Shown piece by piece: positions 1 to 6,151 of a stretch of DNA of 6,572 bases; position 1 is the first letter of the stretch; the number at the start of each line of letters is the position of its first letter. The position numbers and the translations under genes were made by a program. The DNA comes from Candidatus Bipolaricaulota bacterium. GTDB taxonomy: Bacteria > Bipolaricaulota > Bipolaricaulia > UBA7950 > UBA9294. The notes below the pieces were generated by a model. The model saw only the letters and a program-made list of their open reading frames with translations, did not search any database and was not told the origin of the DNA. Location: positions 1 to 6,572 of the forward strand of contig JAUWNS010000132.1 of NCBI GenBank assembly GCA_030612485.1, given 5' to 3'.

Positions 1-471
1 GGCGCGTCAACCGGTGGATTCACCGACTGTCTTCTCCAGCACGGCGCGAAAAAAGTCTACGCGATCGACGTCGGCCACGATCAGATGCACGCCAAGATCC
101 GTCGCGATCCGCGCGTCGTCGCCCGTGAAGGGATCAACGCCCGTTACCTCGAGCCGCAGGATATCGGCGAACCGATCGACCTCGCGGTTGTGGACGTCTC
201 GTTCATCTCCCTGAAGCTGGTCCTCCCCCCTCTTGTCGACATTATCGCGCCCGACGGCGAAATCGTGGCTCTCGTTAAACCTCAGTTTGAGGTTGGAAAG
301 GATCGACTGCCAAGCGACGGGGTGGTTAAGAATGCGGAGGATCGCGATGCTGTTCTCGCGGAGATTCGTGCGTTCATCGAGAACGAGACACCGTGGAAGG
401 TGATCGCGGACATGATCTCTCCCATCCAGGGTGAGAAGGGAAACGTTGAGTTCCTGATGCACATCCGCTGA
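1..471 (+). CDS. tlyA: TlyA-family rRNA 2'-O-methyltransferase (hemolysin A-like), C-terminal part
   Basis: The reading frame is open from base 1 to a TGA at 469-471, giving 156 residues and no start, so the 5' part (S4-like RNA-binding domain and beginning of the catalytic domain) lies outside the window. The fragment opens exactly on the SAM-binding motif GASTGGFTD (residues 1-9). It continues with DVSFISL (65-71), LVKPQFE (91-97) and GNVEF (147-151), which hold D65, K93 and E150 of the FtsJ/RrmJ-type K-D-K-E catalytic set; the first K is upstream. Family members are about 270 residues and methylate the 2'-O of cytidines in 16S and/or 23S rRNA in the cytoplasm. 'Hemolysin' in the family name is historical. 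The gene converges on the MFS gene with only 25 bp between the two stops, and I see no clear terminator hairpin there. No frameshift or odd residue is visible in this portion. Confidence 0.93.
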   Translation, partial: GASTGGFTDCLLQHGAKKVYAIDVGHDQMHAKIRRDPRVVAREGINARYLEPQDIGEPIDLAVVDVSFISLKLVLPPLVDIIAPDGEIVALVKPQFEVGKDRLPSDGVVKNAEDRDAVLAEIRAFIENETPWKVIADMISPIQGEKGNVEFLMHIR

Positions 472-496
472 ACGTCCACTGGCGGAACTAGCCTCG

Positions 497-1789
497 CTAC
501 CTCTCGGCACGGTTGGCCTTCATGACAGGTTGGCGAACGAACAGACTCAGGATACCCGCGAGCAAAGGCAAGATGAATGAGAGGATGATGATCTCGCGAT
601 ATCCTTGCAGCAAGTCAAAGGCTGCCCCGAAGATGATCGGGCCGATGGCGGAGCCGACAACATTGAGGGCAGCCGTGACGCCGAGAATATCGCCCAGGTA
701 TCGCCTGCCAAACAAATCCGGGGTTAGCACACCGATGCAGATGATCGCGATTCCTCCAGCCGTTCCTCCCACGATGGCGTACAGATACGCCATGGCCGCA
801 CTCTGAAGAAATGCCAGTAGCACGAATGAGACCACCTACATGAAGCAAGTCATCGCTAACACAAGGTGAATCCGCCGAATGCGATCGAGAACGAGGCCGG
901 TAAGAACCGTAGTGATCAAGCCCACCAGAGGCTTGATCCCCATGATGGCTGCTGCGAACGTCATCGAGAAACCCCGGGTTTCCAGAATGGAGACGAAATG
1001 CAAAATGACGCCGGTTCCCACCAGCGAGCTCTGAAAGACAACGTAGGTGAGAATCCAGAACGCGGACGAACGGATCGCTTGAGATTGCCGGAACGACAGT
1101 TCCTCGATTGCCACGGTCTCAACCACCACACCGTCGCCCGATTGACGCTTGGTGTGAGGCGATATCCCCACATCCGGCCGATTGATGAGGAACAGAAGGG
1201 TGATGGGAACATAGACAAGCCACAAGCCGCTGGCAAGGATGCGATAGGCCATACGCCAACCAAAGGTGGCGATAAGGTAGTTATTCAGTAGGGGGAAGAG
1301 CACACCTCCGAGCGTGCCGCCAAGTCCCACCAACATGATGGCGAACGCACGCCGCGAGATGAACCAATTGGGCGCAAGCGTCTTGGACGAGAGGTCCAGC
1401 GCACCTTTACCCGTCAGACGAGCAAGGAAGAAGCCGGCAAATAGCATGACCGGAGAGATCACGTAGCTCAGGAGCAGACAGGCAGCTCCGAGGATGGCAG
1501 CCGACAGCATGGCCACGCGCTTCGAACCCAAACGATCGACAAGTCGCCCCACGAAGAACATCAGTGCGCCGGAGACCAACGTCGCAGTCGAATATAGGGA
1601 TGACACGAGGGTGCGGCTCCAACCGAACTCGTTGATGAACGAGTTCATGAAGATCGAGAACGAGTCGGACTGTCCAGGTGTCGTGAAGAACATGGTGAAC
1701 GCGCCAAGGAACACGATCACCCATCCGTAGTAGAAGGGAAGCCTGTATATCCAGGCGTAGCGCTGTGCGGTCGATTGACTGCCCTGCAT
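497..1789 (-). pseudogene. MFS transporter interrupted by an in-frame TAG
   Basis: Reading leftwards, 317 codons run from ATG 1787-1789 to a TAG at 836-838. The same frame then continues for 112 codons to a TAG at 497-499. Joined, the product would be about 430 residues, the normal size of a 12-helix major facilitator permease. The N-terminal half has TM1 at about residues 20-38, then the motif-A loop GRLVDRLGSKR (81-91) between TM2 and TM3. Other landmarks are a glycine-rich TM5 region (GLGGTLGG) and a hydrophilic central loop (about 210-235). The part after the TAG supplies the last four or so helices. Overall it looks like the OFA/monocarboxylate-type MFS branch, but the substrate cannot be inferred. 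ATG 1804 is an alternative start, but the GGGAGG site lies immediately against it; from that site ATG 1789 is about 15 nt away, so the start is uncertain. A premature stop removing TM9-12 should abolish transport. Readthrough or sequencing error are the alternatives. Confidence 0.85.
836..838 (-). other. Premature in-frame TAG codon within the MFS gene
   Basis: The minus-strand codons read ATG-TAG-GTG-GTC-TCA. Residues before it (LVLAMTCFM) and after it (VVSFVLLAFLQSA) form one continuous hydrophobic helix, so the break is a substitution with no change of frame. CAG (Gln) or TGG (Trp) are single-base candidates for the ancestral codon. TAG also terminates the MFS gene itself, the phosphoribosyltransferase frame and the lipoprotein gene here, so it is a real stop in this genome. 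Confidence 0.85.
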
Positions 1790-1950
1790 GCTCAAACCGA
1801 ACATCCTCCCGTGCCGATGCGCACAGGACTCGATGCGCGAGCATAACCTCATGGCAGAGCACCATGCTTGGCGCTCTCCATGCTCCTTGCTCTGATGGGT
1901 GAGGAACCAGCGTGTGTCTCAAGCAACTCGCCCCACAGGAATGGGCTGCC

Positions 1951-1956
1951 ATTATA
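1951..1956 (-). promoter_or_regulatory. Possible -10 box upstream of the MFS gene
   Basis: A perfect TATAAT occurs on the minus strand in the 177-bp gap between the phosphoribosyltransferase and MFS genes, about 160 bp upstream of the MFS start. The -35 at the right distance (TAGATT, 17-bp spacer) matches only 3 of 6 consensus bases. This is a weak candidate; nothing else is recognisable in 1853-2029. Confidence 0.3.
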
Positions 1957-2029
1957 GCGCAAGCTCCGTCGCGAATCTATGGCAGCCAGGCTAGCCCTCA
2001 GAGTGCCGAAGATTCAGCCTAGCAGGTTG

Positions 2030-2471
2030 CTAACCATCATGGGTCCACACCGACCAAACAGTAAAGCTGCAGTCCAACGATCGGGTCCATTCGTTCTCAT
2101 CCATGCTGATGGTTGCAATGCCTGCGACGACAGCTCCCTGACCTTCGACAAGAGAGATGGCTGCTGAGACCTGCGCTCCCGTCTCGATCCATTCATCGAC
2201 AATCAGCACACGCAGACCGGGGGACAAGATGTCCTGCCGGATCTCCAACTGCTTCTCCTGGCCTGTGTAGTCTCGGAATTCCACTCTGTCCGTTTCAACA
2301 GGCAGCTTGCCAGCCTTGCACACAGTCAGAATGCCGACCTTCAATCTCTGCGCGATCGCGGCCCCCAAGCGTCATCCCAAGTAGGTCTTCGATGAAGAGA
2401 ACGACACATTCTCCGAGAACTCCATCCCGCGAAAACCTCTGCTGAGGCCGGACTTCACTGGGCGCCAACAC
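2030..2471 (-). pseudogene. Adenine phosphoribosyltransferase-like protein, frameshifted
   Basis: Two overlapping minus-strand frames together encode one type I phosphoribosyltransferase. The first (from about 2471 leftwards) reads GVLGECVVLFIEDLLGMTLG, where the family normally has a segment like 'vvgiEsrGfilG'. The second continues as LGAAIAQRLKVGIL and CKAGKLP and ends at TAG 2030-2032. It contains the PRPP-binding motif VLIVDEWIETGAQ; the DEW-ETGAQ variant is, as far as I recall, acceptable in Apt-like branches. The switch is at five Gs (minus strand CTTGGGGGCC, + strand 2362-2366): removing one G gives L-G-A-A and restores a continuous protein. Intact enzymes convert a purine base plus PRPP to the nucleotide in cytosolic salvage. 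Even repaired, the product is about 147 residues against about 170-180 for Apt. The upstream frame is closed by a TAG at 2490-2492, and no good ribosome-binding site precedes GTG 2471 or TTG 2468, so the N-terminus may also be lost. A single-base assembly error is possible. Confidence 0.75.
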
Positions 2472-2554
2472 TTCACCAAGGCCTGTTCCCTAAGTAGCTC
2501 TCTATGCTATGCTCCTCTTGTCATCCTCCGGATGCTTGGACTTAAAGGAGCCCG

Positions 2555-2832
2555 TTGACGGCAACACAGAAAGAAATCGGTGCAGTCCGTGCACTCCTGA
2601 AGAAGCTCGCGGCGGCGTATGTCGCGCGGAACGTGAGTCAGGTCGATGTGTTCATGGCGAAGTGCATCGAAACCGAGCCCGAGATGTGGGTGACGTTGAT
2701 GCATTCCTTGTCAGCGAGAGCTGTTGCATGCGTCCGAAACCCAGCCGTCATCCCACCGAGGTGTTCCAGGCCATCTCTTCGCTTGTTTCCGCGGGAGCAT
2801 GGCATCAACGTCTTGCCCACAGCATCTTCAGG
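2555..2832 (+). pseudogene. Decayed fragment resembling a SnoaL/NTF2-like protein
   Basis: A frame beginning at TTG 2555, after AAAGGAG at 2544-2550 (4-nt spacer), encodes TQKEIGAVRALLKKLAAAYVARNV and then MAKCIETEPEMWV. This looks like the N-terminal helix and first strand of small SnoaL/ketosteroid-isomerase-like proteins, whose usual pattern is 'alleryaaAyrarD...d.dv.v.G'. After about residue 47 this frame loses protein-like character (RNPAVIPPRCSRPSLRLF). Another + frame reads DVDAFLVSES at 2698-2727, which would suit the next segment, so a frameshift near 2690-2700 is plausible. Sequence beyond about 2750 matches nothing I recognise, and both frames then run into the antisense of the lipoprotein gene. 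The functional call is tentative. A short unrelated hypothetical gene (2555-2938, 127 codons) is the alternative. Confidence 0.4.
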
Positions 2833-3186
2833 CTACGAACCGGTGACTTCTACCTTCTTCCTCGCTCGTGCCATCTCGCCGTTCCACCCGATCAACAACA
2901 GTTCAACAGTATATGTGCCAGCCTCATGGTACGTGTAGGTGGTAAGCGCTGAGCTATATTCCCTCTTCATCTGCCGATCCCCGAAATGCCACTCGTAGAT
3001 GTACCCAACTCCGAGCGGTTCCCCATAGTGAGTCGAGCAGGCTGCGCTGAACTGCATTGTCAGCGGCTCGCCACTTGGATCGGGAATGCTACTGAAGCAA
3101 GCACCCAGCGGAGGGTTAAGAGCACAACTGGTGCTGAATGCAAGTATTCCGGCCATGATCACTGCCGCAAGCACAATACGCCTCAT
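2833..3186 (-). CDS. Small PKD-domain lipoprotein
   Basis: An intact 117-residue protein, stop TAG at 2833-2835. I chose ATG 3184-3186 because it is followed by a clean export signal and preceded by GGGGGTG about 6 nt upstream; the longer frame to 3273 would run through the promoter. The N-terminus is MRR, then a hydrophobic core (residues 4-17), then STSC with C21 as the probable lipidated cysteine. The box is not textbook, since -3 is Ser rather than Leu. The mature part carries one PKD (polycystic kidney disease) Ig-like beta-sandwich: PLTMQFSAACS (41-51), YEWHFGD (64-70) and YTYHEAGTYTVEL (84-96) match the family's 'y.WdFGDg' and 'h.Y..pGtYtVtL'. Such domains act in extracellular surface protein interactions; no catalytic domain is attached. 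C30 and C50 could pair. It is transcribed from its own strong promoter, and the first IS lies directly upstream of that promoter. Confidence 0.82.
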   Translation of the reverse strand: MRRIVLAAVIMAGILAFSTSCALNPPLGACFSSIPDPSGEPLTMQFSAACSTHYGEPLGVGYIYEWHFGDRQMKREYSSALTTYTYHEAGTYTVELLLIGWNGEMARARKKVEVTGS

Positions 3187-3226
3187 ATCTGACACCCCCA
3201 GTACATTGATGTAAGTATGTACCTCC

Positions 3227-3255
3227 AGTATATCAGTACTACTTCCATATGTCAA
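3227..3255 (-). promoter_or_regulatory. Near-consensus sigma70-type promoter of the lipoprotein gene
   Basis: On the minus strand TTGACA (3250-3255) and TATACT (3227-3232) are separated by exactly 17 bp, which is 11 of 12 consensus bases with optimal spacing. Transcription would start near 3220, leaving a leader of about 35 nt before ATG 3186. The outer edge of the -35 box touches the C-run (3256-3261) that marks the likely insertion point of the first IS, so any upstream activator site would have been separated from it. Confidence 0.75.
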
Positions 3256-3260
3256 CCCCC
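3256..3260. repeat. Candidate target-site duplication CCCCC, left copy
   Basis: CCCCC at 3256-3260 (part of a six-C run) matches CCCCC at 4698-4702 on the other side of the first IS. Five base pairs is a plausible duplication for an rve-type transposase, but a homopolymer match is weak proof. Confidence 0.4.
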
Positions 3261-3264
3261 CACA

Positions 3265-3290
3265 TTGCCTCACTAAAAAAGTACTCCAAA
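3265..3290 (+). repeat. IS terminal repeat L1 (outer left)
   Basis: TTGCCTCAC, TAAAAAA, GTACTCCAAA. It is the outermost copy at the left end and pairs in inverted orientation with R1 at 4667-4693. Probably a transposase-binding site. Confidence 0.75.
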
Positions 3291-3298
3291 TTGTATCG

Positions 3299-3326
3299 TT
3301 GCCTCACGTAAGAAATGTACTCGAAA
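3299..3326 (+). repeat. IS subterminal repeat L2 (inner left)
   Basis: TTGCCTCAC, GTAAGAAAT, GTACTCGAAA, in the same orientation as L1 and starting 34 bp from it, about three helical turns. It shares the first nine bases exactly with L1. Likely a second transposase-binding site. Confidence 0.75.
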
Positions 3327-3384
3327 CAGGAGGCGAGGCTACGGTATCTCTTCACGCAAGGATGAATTGAGCGAGGGGATACCG

Positions 3385-4623
3385 ATGGGGCTAACGATGA
3401 AGGAAAAGCAGGCAGTAACGAAGCAATTGGCGCTCAACTACAAACGAGCAAGGAAGAAAGAGAAGGGGAAGATCCTCGACACGGTGGTCGAACTGGCAGG
3501 CTACAACCGTTCTTACGCCGCCAGGGTGCTGAGGGAACGAGCTACGCCCAAGGTAATAGGGAGGGTAAGGGAAGGTGGGCGCACGATCACCCTAGTCGAG
3601 GATGGGCGGACGAAGAGGAAGAAGAAACAACGGAAGCGGCCAAGGAAATACGACAAGGAGGTCGTTGTCGCCTTGCTCAAGGTATGGGTAATCTGTGACT
3701 GTATCTGTGGAAAGAGATTGAAGCCATACCTTTCTGAGATCATCCCAGTACTGGAACGGCTGGGCGAATTGAAGGTCAACGAGGAGGTAAGGAAGAAGCT
3801 GCTTGAGATTAGTCCGGCAACGATCGATCGATTACTGGCTCCGGCAAGGAAACGATACCAGTTGAAAGCACGATCGAACACCAAGCCCGGGACGTTGTTG
3901 AAGCATCAGATCCCGATTCGGACATTTAGTGACTGGAATGAGAAGCGTCCTGGGTTTGTGGAGATCGATCTTGTGTCACATGGAGGAGGCGACCCCAGTG
4001 GAGACTTCATACAAACCCTGGATATGACCGATATATGTACGGGGTGGACCGAGACTGAAGCGGTGAAGAACAAGGCACAGGTGTGGGTCTTTGCCGGGAT
4101 TGAGAAGGCCAAGAAGCGGTTTCCATTCAAGATCTTAGGGATTGATTCAGACAATGGGAGCGAATTCATCAACGGGCATCTGTTACGCTACTGTCGTGAG
4201 AACAAGATCACATTCACCCGCAGTAGGCCGTACCGGAAGAACGACAATTGCTTTGTGGAGCAGAAGAACTACTCTGTGGTGAGGAGAGCGGTTGGGTACC
4301 TACGGTACGACACAGAAGAAGAACTTAAGGTGATAAACGAGCTCTACGCCCACCTGCGGCTGTACACGAACTTCTTTCAGCCGGTTATGAAGCTGATCAA
4401 GAAGACGCGGATTGGAAGTAGGGTGAAGAAGAAGTACGATCGGGCAAGGACGCCTTTTCGGCGGGTGCTTGAGTCAAGCTTTGTCCCCAAGCAGGCAAAG
4501 GAAGCTCTCAAGAAGGAATACGCGAAGCTAAACCCGGTAGAGCTGAAACGGGAGATCATCAGGCTGCAAGACAGATTAGAGGCACTGGCACGGTCAAAGA
4601 ACAGACCGAAACAGGAGGAATGA
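3385..4623 (+). CDS. DDE transposase with integrase (rve) core, first IS
   Basis: A 412-residue transposase. ATG 3385 is preferred because GAGGGG (3373-3378) sits 6 nt upstream; the frame is open back to a TTG at 3367, and numbering here counts from that TTG. An N-terminal helical DNA-binding region (about 15-58, with GKILDTVVELAGYNRSYAARVL) resembles a helix-turn-helix. A very basic linker follows (82-94, KRKKKQRKRPRK). The rve/RNase H-like core starts near 185. The catalytic triad is visible: D201 in VEIDLVSH, D262 in DSDNGSEF and E298 in NDNCFVEQKN, with exactly 35 residues between the last two, the classical DD(35)E spacing. The Lys/Arg-rich C-terminus (about 375-418) may be a further DNA-binding part. 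It should cut and join the ends of its own element. Its TGA at 4621-4623 lies just before the inner right repeat. No frameshift is seen; no clear promoter was found between L2 and the start. Confidence 0.9.
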   Translation: MGLTMKEKQAVTKQLALNYKRARKKEKGKILDTVVELAGYNRSYAARVLRERATPKVIGRVREGGRTITLVEDGRTKRKKKQRKRPRKYDKEVVVALLKVWVICDCICGKRLKPYLSEIIPVLERLGELKVNEEVRKKLLEISPATIDRLLAPARKRYQLKARSNTKPGTLLKHQIPIRTFSDWNEKRPGFVEIDLVSHGGGDPSGDFIQTLDMTDICTGWTETEAVKNKAQVWVFAGIEKAKKRFPFKILGIDSDNGSEFINGHLLRYCRENKITFTRSRPYRKNDNCFVEQKNYSVVRRAVGYLRYDTEEELKVINELYAHLRLYTNFFQPVMKLIKKTRIGSRVKKKYDRARTPFRRVLESSFVPKQAKEALKKEYAKLNPVELKREIIRLQDRLEALARSKNRPKQEE

Positions 4624-4631
4624 CACGTCGA

Positions 4632-4658
4632 TTTGGAGTACATTTTCAAGTGAGCTGA
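4632..4658 (-). repeat. IS subterminal repeat R2 (inner right)
   Basis: On the minus strand TCAGCTCAC, TTGAAAAT, GTACTCCAAA. It is the most diverged of the four copies in its first block but ends exactly like L1. It starts 35 bp inside R1 and lies only 8 bp past the transposase stop. Confidence 0.7.
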
Positions 4659-4666
4659 CGAATTCA

Positions 4667-4693
4667 TTTCGTGTACATTTTTAAATGAGGCAA
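4667..4693 (-). repeat. IS terminal repeat R1 (outer right)
   Basis: On the minus strand TTGCCTCA, TTTAAAAAT, GTACACGAAA. It is the inverted partner of L1, with one changed base in the second block (GTACACGAAA against L2's GTACTCGAAA). Likely the cleavage end of the element. Confidence 0.75.
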
Positions 4694-4697
4694 CGGG

Positions 4698-4702
4698 CCC
4701 CC
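4698..4702. repeat. Candidate target-site duplication CCCCC, right copy
   Basis: Matches 3256-3260. Removing the IS and one copy gives a rejoined site TGTCAACCCCCTAAGCC, which would be the pre-insertion sequence upstream of the lipoprotein promoter. Confidence 0.4.
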
Positions 4703-4756
4703 TAAGCCAGCTACATGGCCCTGGTTGAAGCAGGCCTCGTGCTATGAGGGGGCCAC
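4703..4756. other. Short non-IS spacer between the two insertion sequences
   Basis: These 54 bp belong to neither IS as I have drawn them. They carry a nested inverted repeat: GGCCCCCT (4696-4703, overlapping the IS edge) against AGGGGGCC (4747-4754), and inside it GGCCCTG (4719-4725) against CAGGCC (4733-4738) around a 7-nt loop. It could be residual chromosomal sequence upstream of the lipoprotein gene, or part of a transcript terminator or structured RNA. No tRNA or named RNA fits. Confidence 0.35.
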
Positions 4757-4777
4757 GTCCGTCAAGGTGGTGTATTG
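4757..4777 (+). repeat. IS256-type terminal inverted repeat, left
   Basis: GTCC, GTCAAG, GTGGTGTATTG. It matches the right end at 15 fixed positions with an identical 6-bp spacer length. It lies 20 bp beyond the transposase stop. Confidence 0.7.
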
Positions 4778-4797
4778 TTCCATCCTCGGCTGACTGA

Positions 4798-6054
4798 TCA
4801 AGCGACCAGCTGCTCGACCAGCATCGGTTCCTCCTTCGATTCGCTTAGTTCCTCTCGCTGAGGTTGACTGCTCTTCGCTTGCGCCTTGCGTAAGACACTA
4901 ACGGACATGTACCTGCGGGTGATCATCCACTCGTCGTTCTGTTCGGCAAGCACGGCACCGACCAGGCGGATGATCGCTGCGCGGTTGGGGAAGATTCCAA
5001 CCACATCGGTGCGTCGTCGGACCTCACGGTTAAGTCGCTCCTGCGGGTTGTTCGACCAGATCTGTCGCCAGACCGCCTTGGGAAAGCTGGCGAACGCGAG
5101 GATCTCCTCTGCAGCATCGCTCAACATCTCTGCCGTCTCGGGGAACCGAGTGCTGAACTGCTCCACCACCAGTTTGTGTTGGCCCCTGACGTTCTTGGCG
5201 CTGGGTTGCGCGAAGATTGATCGCACCATCGTCGCGACTAGGCCTTGTGCGCTCTTCGGCACCTTGGTGAGCAGATTGCACATGAAGTGGGTCCGACAAC
5301 GCTGCCAGGAACTGCCTGGAAGCACCTCAGCAATTGCCGCCTTGAGACCGGCGTGTGCATCAGAGATCACCAACTTCACCCCGCTCAGGCCTCGATTCAC
5401 CAGGCCACGCAGGAACGCCTTCCATCCTTCTCCGTCCTCACTGGTGATCACATCCACGCCGAGGATCTCTCGGTGGCCATCACCGTTCACCCCCGTCGCG
5501 ATGACGGTCACCACGTTAACCACTCGACCTTCCTCCCGACACCGCTGCGTCATCGCATCGAGCCAGACGAACGTGTACGGTCCATTATCCAACGGGCGGT
5601 TCCGGAATCTTTCCACCATCGTGTCCAGTTGCTTCGCCAGCTCTGAGACCTGGCTCTTGCTCATTCCTTCGAGGCCAAGGCGCTTAACCACTCCATCCAC
5701 TCGCCGTGTGGAGACGCCGCGTACGTAGCACTCAGTGACCACTTGCACCAACGCACGTTCCGGCCGACGGCGGGGATCGAGAAGCCAATCTGGGAAGTAG
5801 CTCCCCTTACGCAGACGGGGGATCGCAAGATCGATCGTCCCGACACGGGTATCCCACCGGCGTTCACGGTAACCGTTGCGGCGGTTGACTCGATCGGTGC
5901 TGGGCTGGCGGTACGGAGCACCGCAGATACCGTCAGTTTCTGCTCCCATCAACATCTCAGCCATCCTCTGGACCATTTCACGTAACAGATCCTTGTCCGC
6001 TGCTTCCACCTGCTTGCGCAGCCATGCCAAACCGTCTACCTTCTCTGTGACCAT
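4798..6054 (-). CDS. IS256/Mutator-family transposase
   Basis: A 418-residue protein. ATG 6052-6054 was chosen because GAGGAGG lies 5 nt upstream; the frame is open further, to 6132, without a comparable site. The size is typical of IS256-type transposases. The N-terminal region has NRRNGYRERRWDTRVGTIDLAIPRLR (about 57-82), the usual conserved block before the core. The triad is D166 in FVWLDAMT, D232 in LVISDAHAG and E339 in NNPQERLNREVRRR, nearly the same numbering as the D167/D233/E341 I recall for IS256 itself. The family's C-x2-H motif is present as CRTHFMCN (C253, H256), with the helical insertion domain between the second D and E. These enzymes move IS256-type elements by copy-out-paste-in through circular intermediates. 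The reading frame is intact, and an acidic C-terminal tail (about 402-418) is unremarkable. The stop is TGA at 4798-4800. Confidence 0.95.
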   Translation of the reverse strand: MVTEKVDGLAWLRKQVEAADKDLLREMVQRMAEMLMGAETDGICGAPYRQPSTDRVNRRNGYRERRWDTRVGTIDLAIPRLRKGSYFPDWLLDPRRRPERALVQVVTECYVRGVSTRRVDGVVKRLGLEGMSKSQVSELAKQLDTMVERFRNRPLDNGPYTFVWLDAMTQRCREEGRVVNVVTVIATGVNGDGHREILGVDVITSEDGEGWKAFLRGLVNRGLSGVKLVISDAHAGLKAAIAEVLPGSSWQRCRTHFMCNLLTKVPKSAQGLVATMVRSIFAQPSAKNVRGQHKLVVEQFSTRFPETAEMLSDAAEEILAFASFPKAVWRQIWSNNPQERLNREVRRRTDVVGIFPNRAAIIRLVGAVLAEQNDEWMITRRYMSVSVLRKAQAKSSQPQREELSESKEEPMLVEQLVA

Positions 6055-6151
6055 CGCTTCCTCCTCGGTGCCGAACGATGTCGGCGGTTTTGTATATCTT
6101 CCGAAGATGGCGGCGATGGTCGTTCTTTGCAACCCTCTTGCACCGTCCTAC

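Larger units (their letters stand above)
3261..4697 (+). mobile_element. Insertion sequence with DD(35)E rve-type transposase and doubled terminal repeats
   Basis: About 1.44 kb, holding one transposase gene. Its ends share the inverted core TTGCCTCA (3265-3272; complement at 4686-4693). Behind each outer repeat, 34-35 bp further in, lies a second copy of the same ~27-bp unit: TTGCCTCAC, a 7-9 bp A-rich stretch, then GTAC-C-AAA. Boundaries were set by assuming the flanking CCCCC runs are the target duplication; the minimum supported extent is 3265-4693. Only the left end lies close to a gene promoter. The transposase is open with its catalytic residues, and both ends are present, so the element may be active. 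I did not assign a named IS family; the protein architecture would fit groups usually filed under ISNCY/IS1202-like elements. Confidence 0.8.

Noticed and set aside
836..838. TAG as a reassigned sense codon (pyrrolysine-like or recoded amber) in the MFS gene
   Set aside because: TAG also ends the MFS gene, the phosphoribosyltransferase frame and the lipoprotein gene at sensible places, and no recoding stem-loop is evident downstream. A nonsense mutation is simpler.
866..1291. 141-codon plus-strand open frame opposite the MFS gene
   Set aside because: The composition is a hydrophilic antisense shadow of membrane-helix codons, with no ribosome-binding site or family resemblance.
1407..1952. 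181-codon minus-strand frame overlapping the MFS 5' end
   Set aside because: It is in a different frame from the transporter and rich in His/Arg/Cys, without recognisable motifs; a shadow frame.
2503..2513. Overlapping TATGCT boxes as a promoter for the SnoaL-like fragment
   Set aside because: No acceptable -35 hexamer lies 16-18 bp upstream of either copy.
3265..3326. CRISPR-like direct repeats (L1/L2)
   Set aside because: Only two imperfect copies with an ~8-bp gap, mirrored in inverted orientation at the other IS end; they are IS end repeats.
4695..4756. tRNA or SRP RNA relic between the ISs
   Set aside because: A minus-strand stretch ATGTAGCTGGC recalls the 3' part of bacterial 4.5S RNA, but the tetraloop and domain IV core are absent, the outer stem is partly IS sequence, and no T-arm or anticodon arm can be drawn.
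4886..5728. 280-codon plus-strand open frame opposite the IS256-type transposase
   Set aside because: It lies wholly antisense to a clearly conserved transposase and has Ser/Arg/Thr-rich shadow composition.
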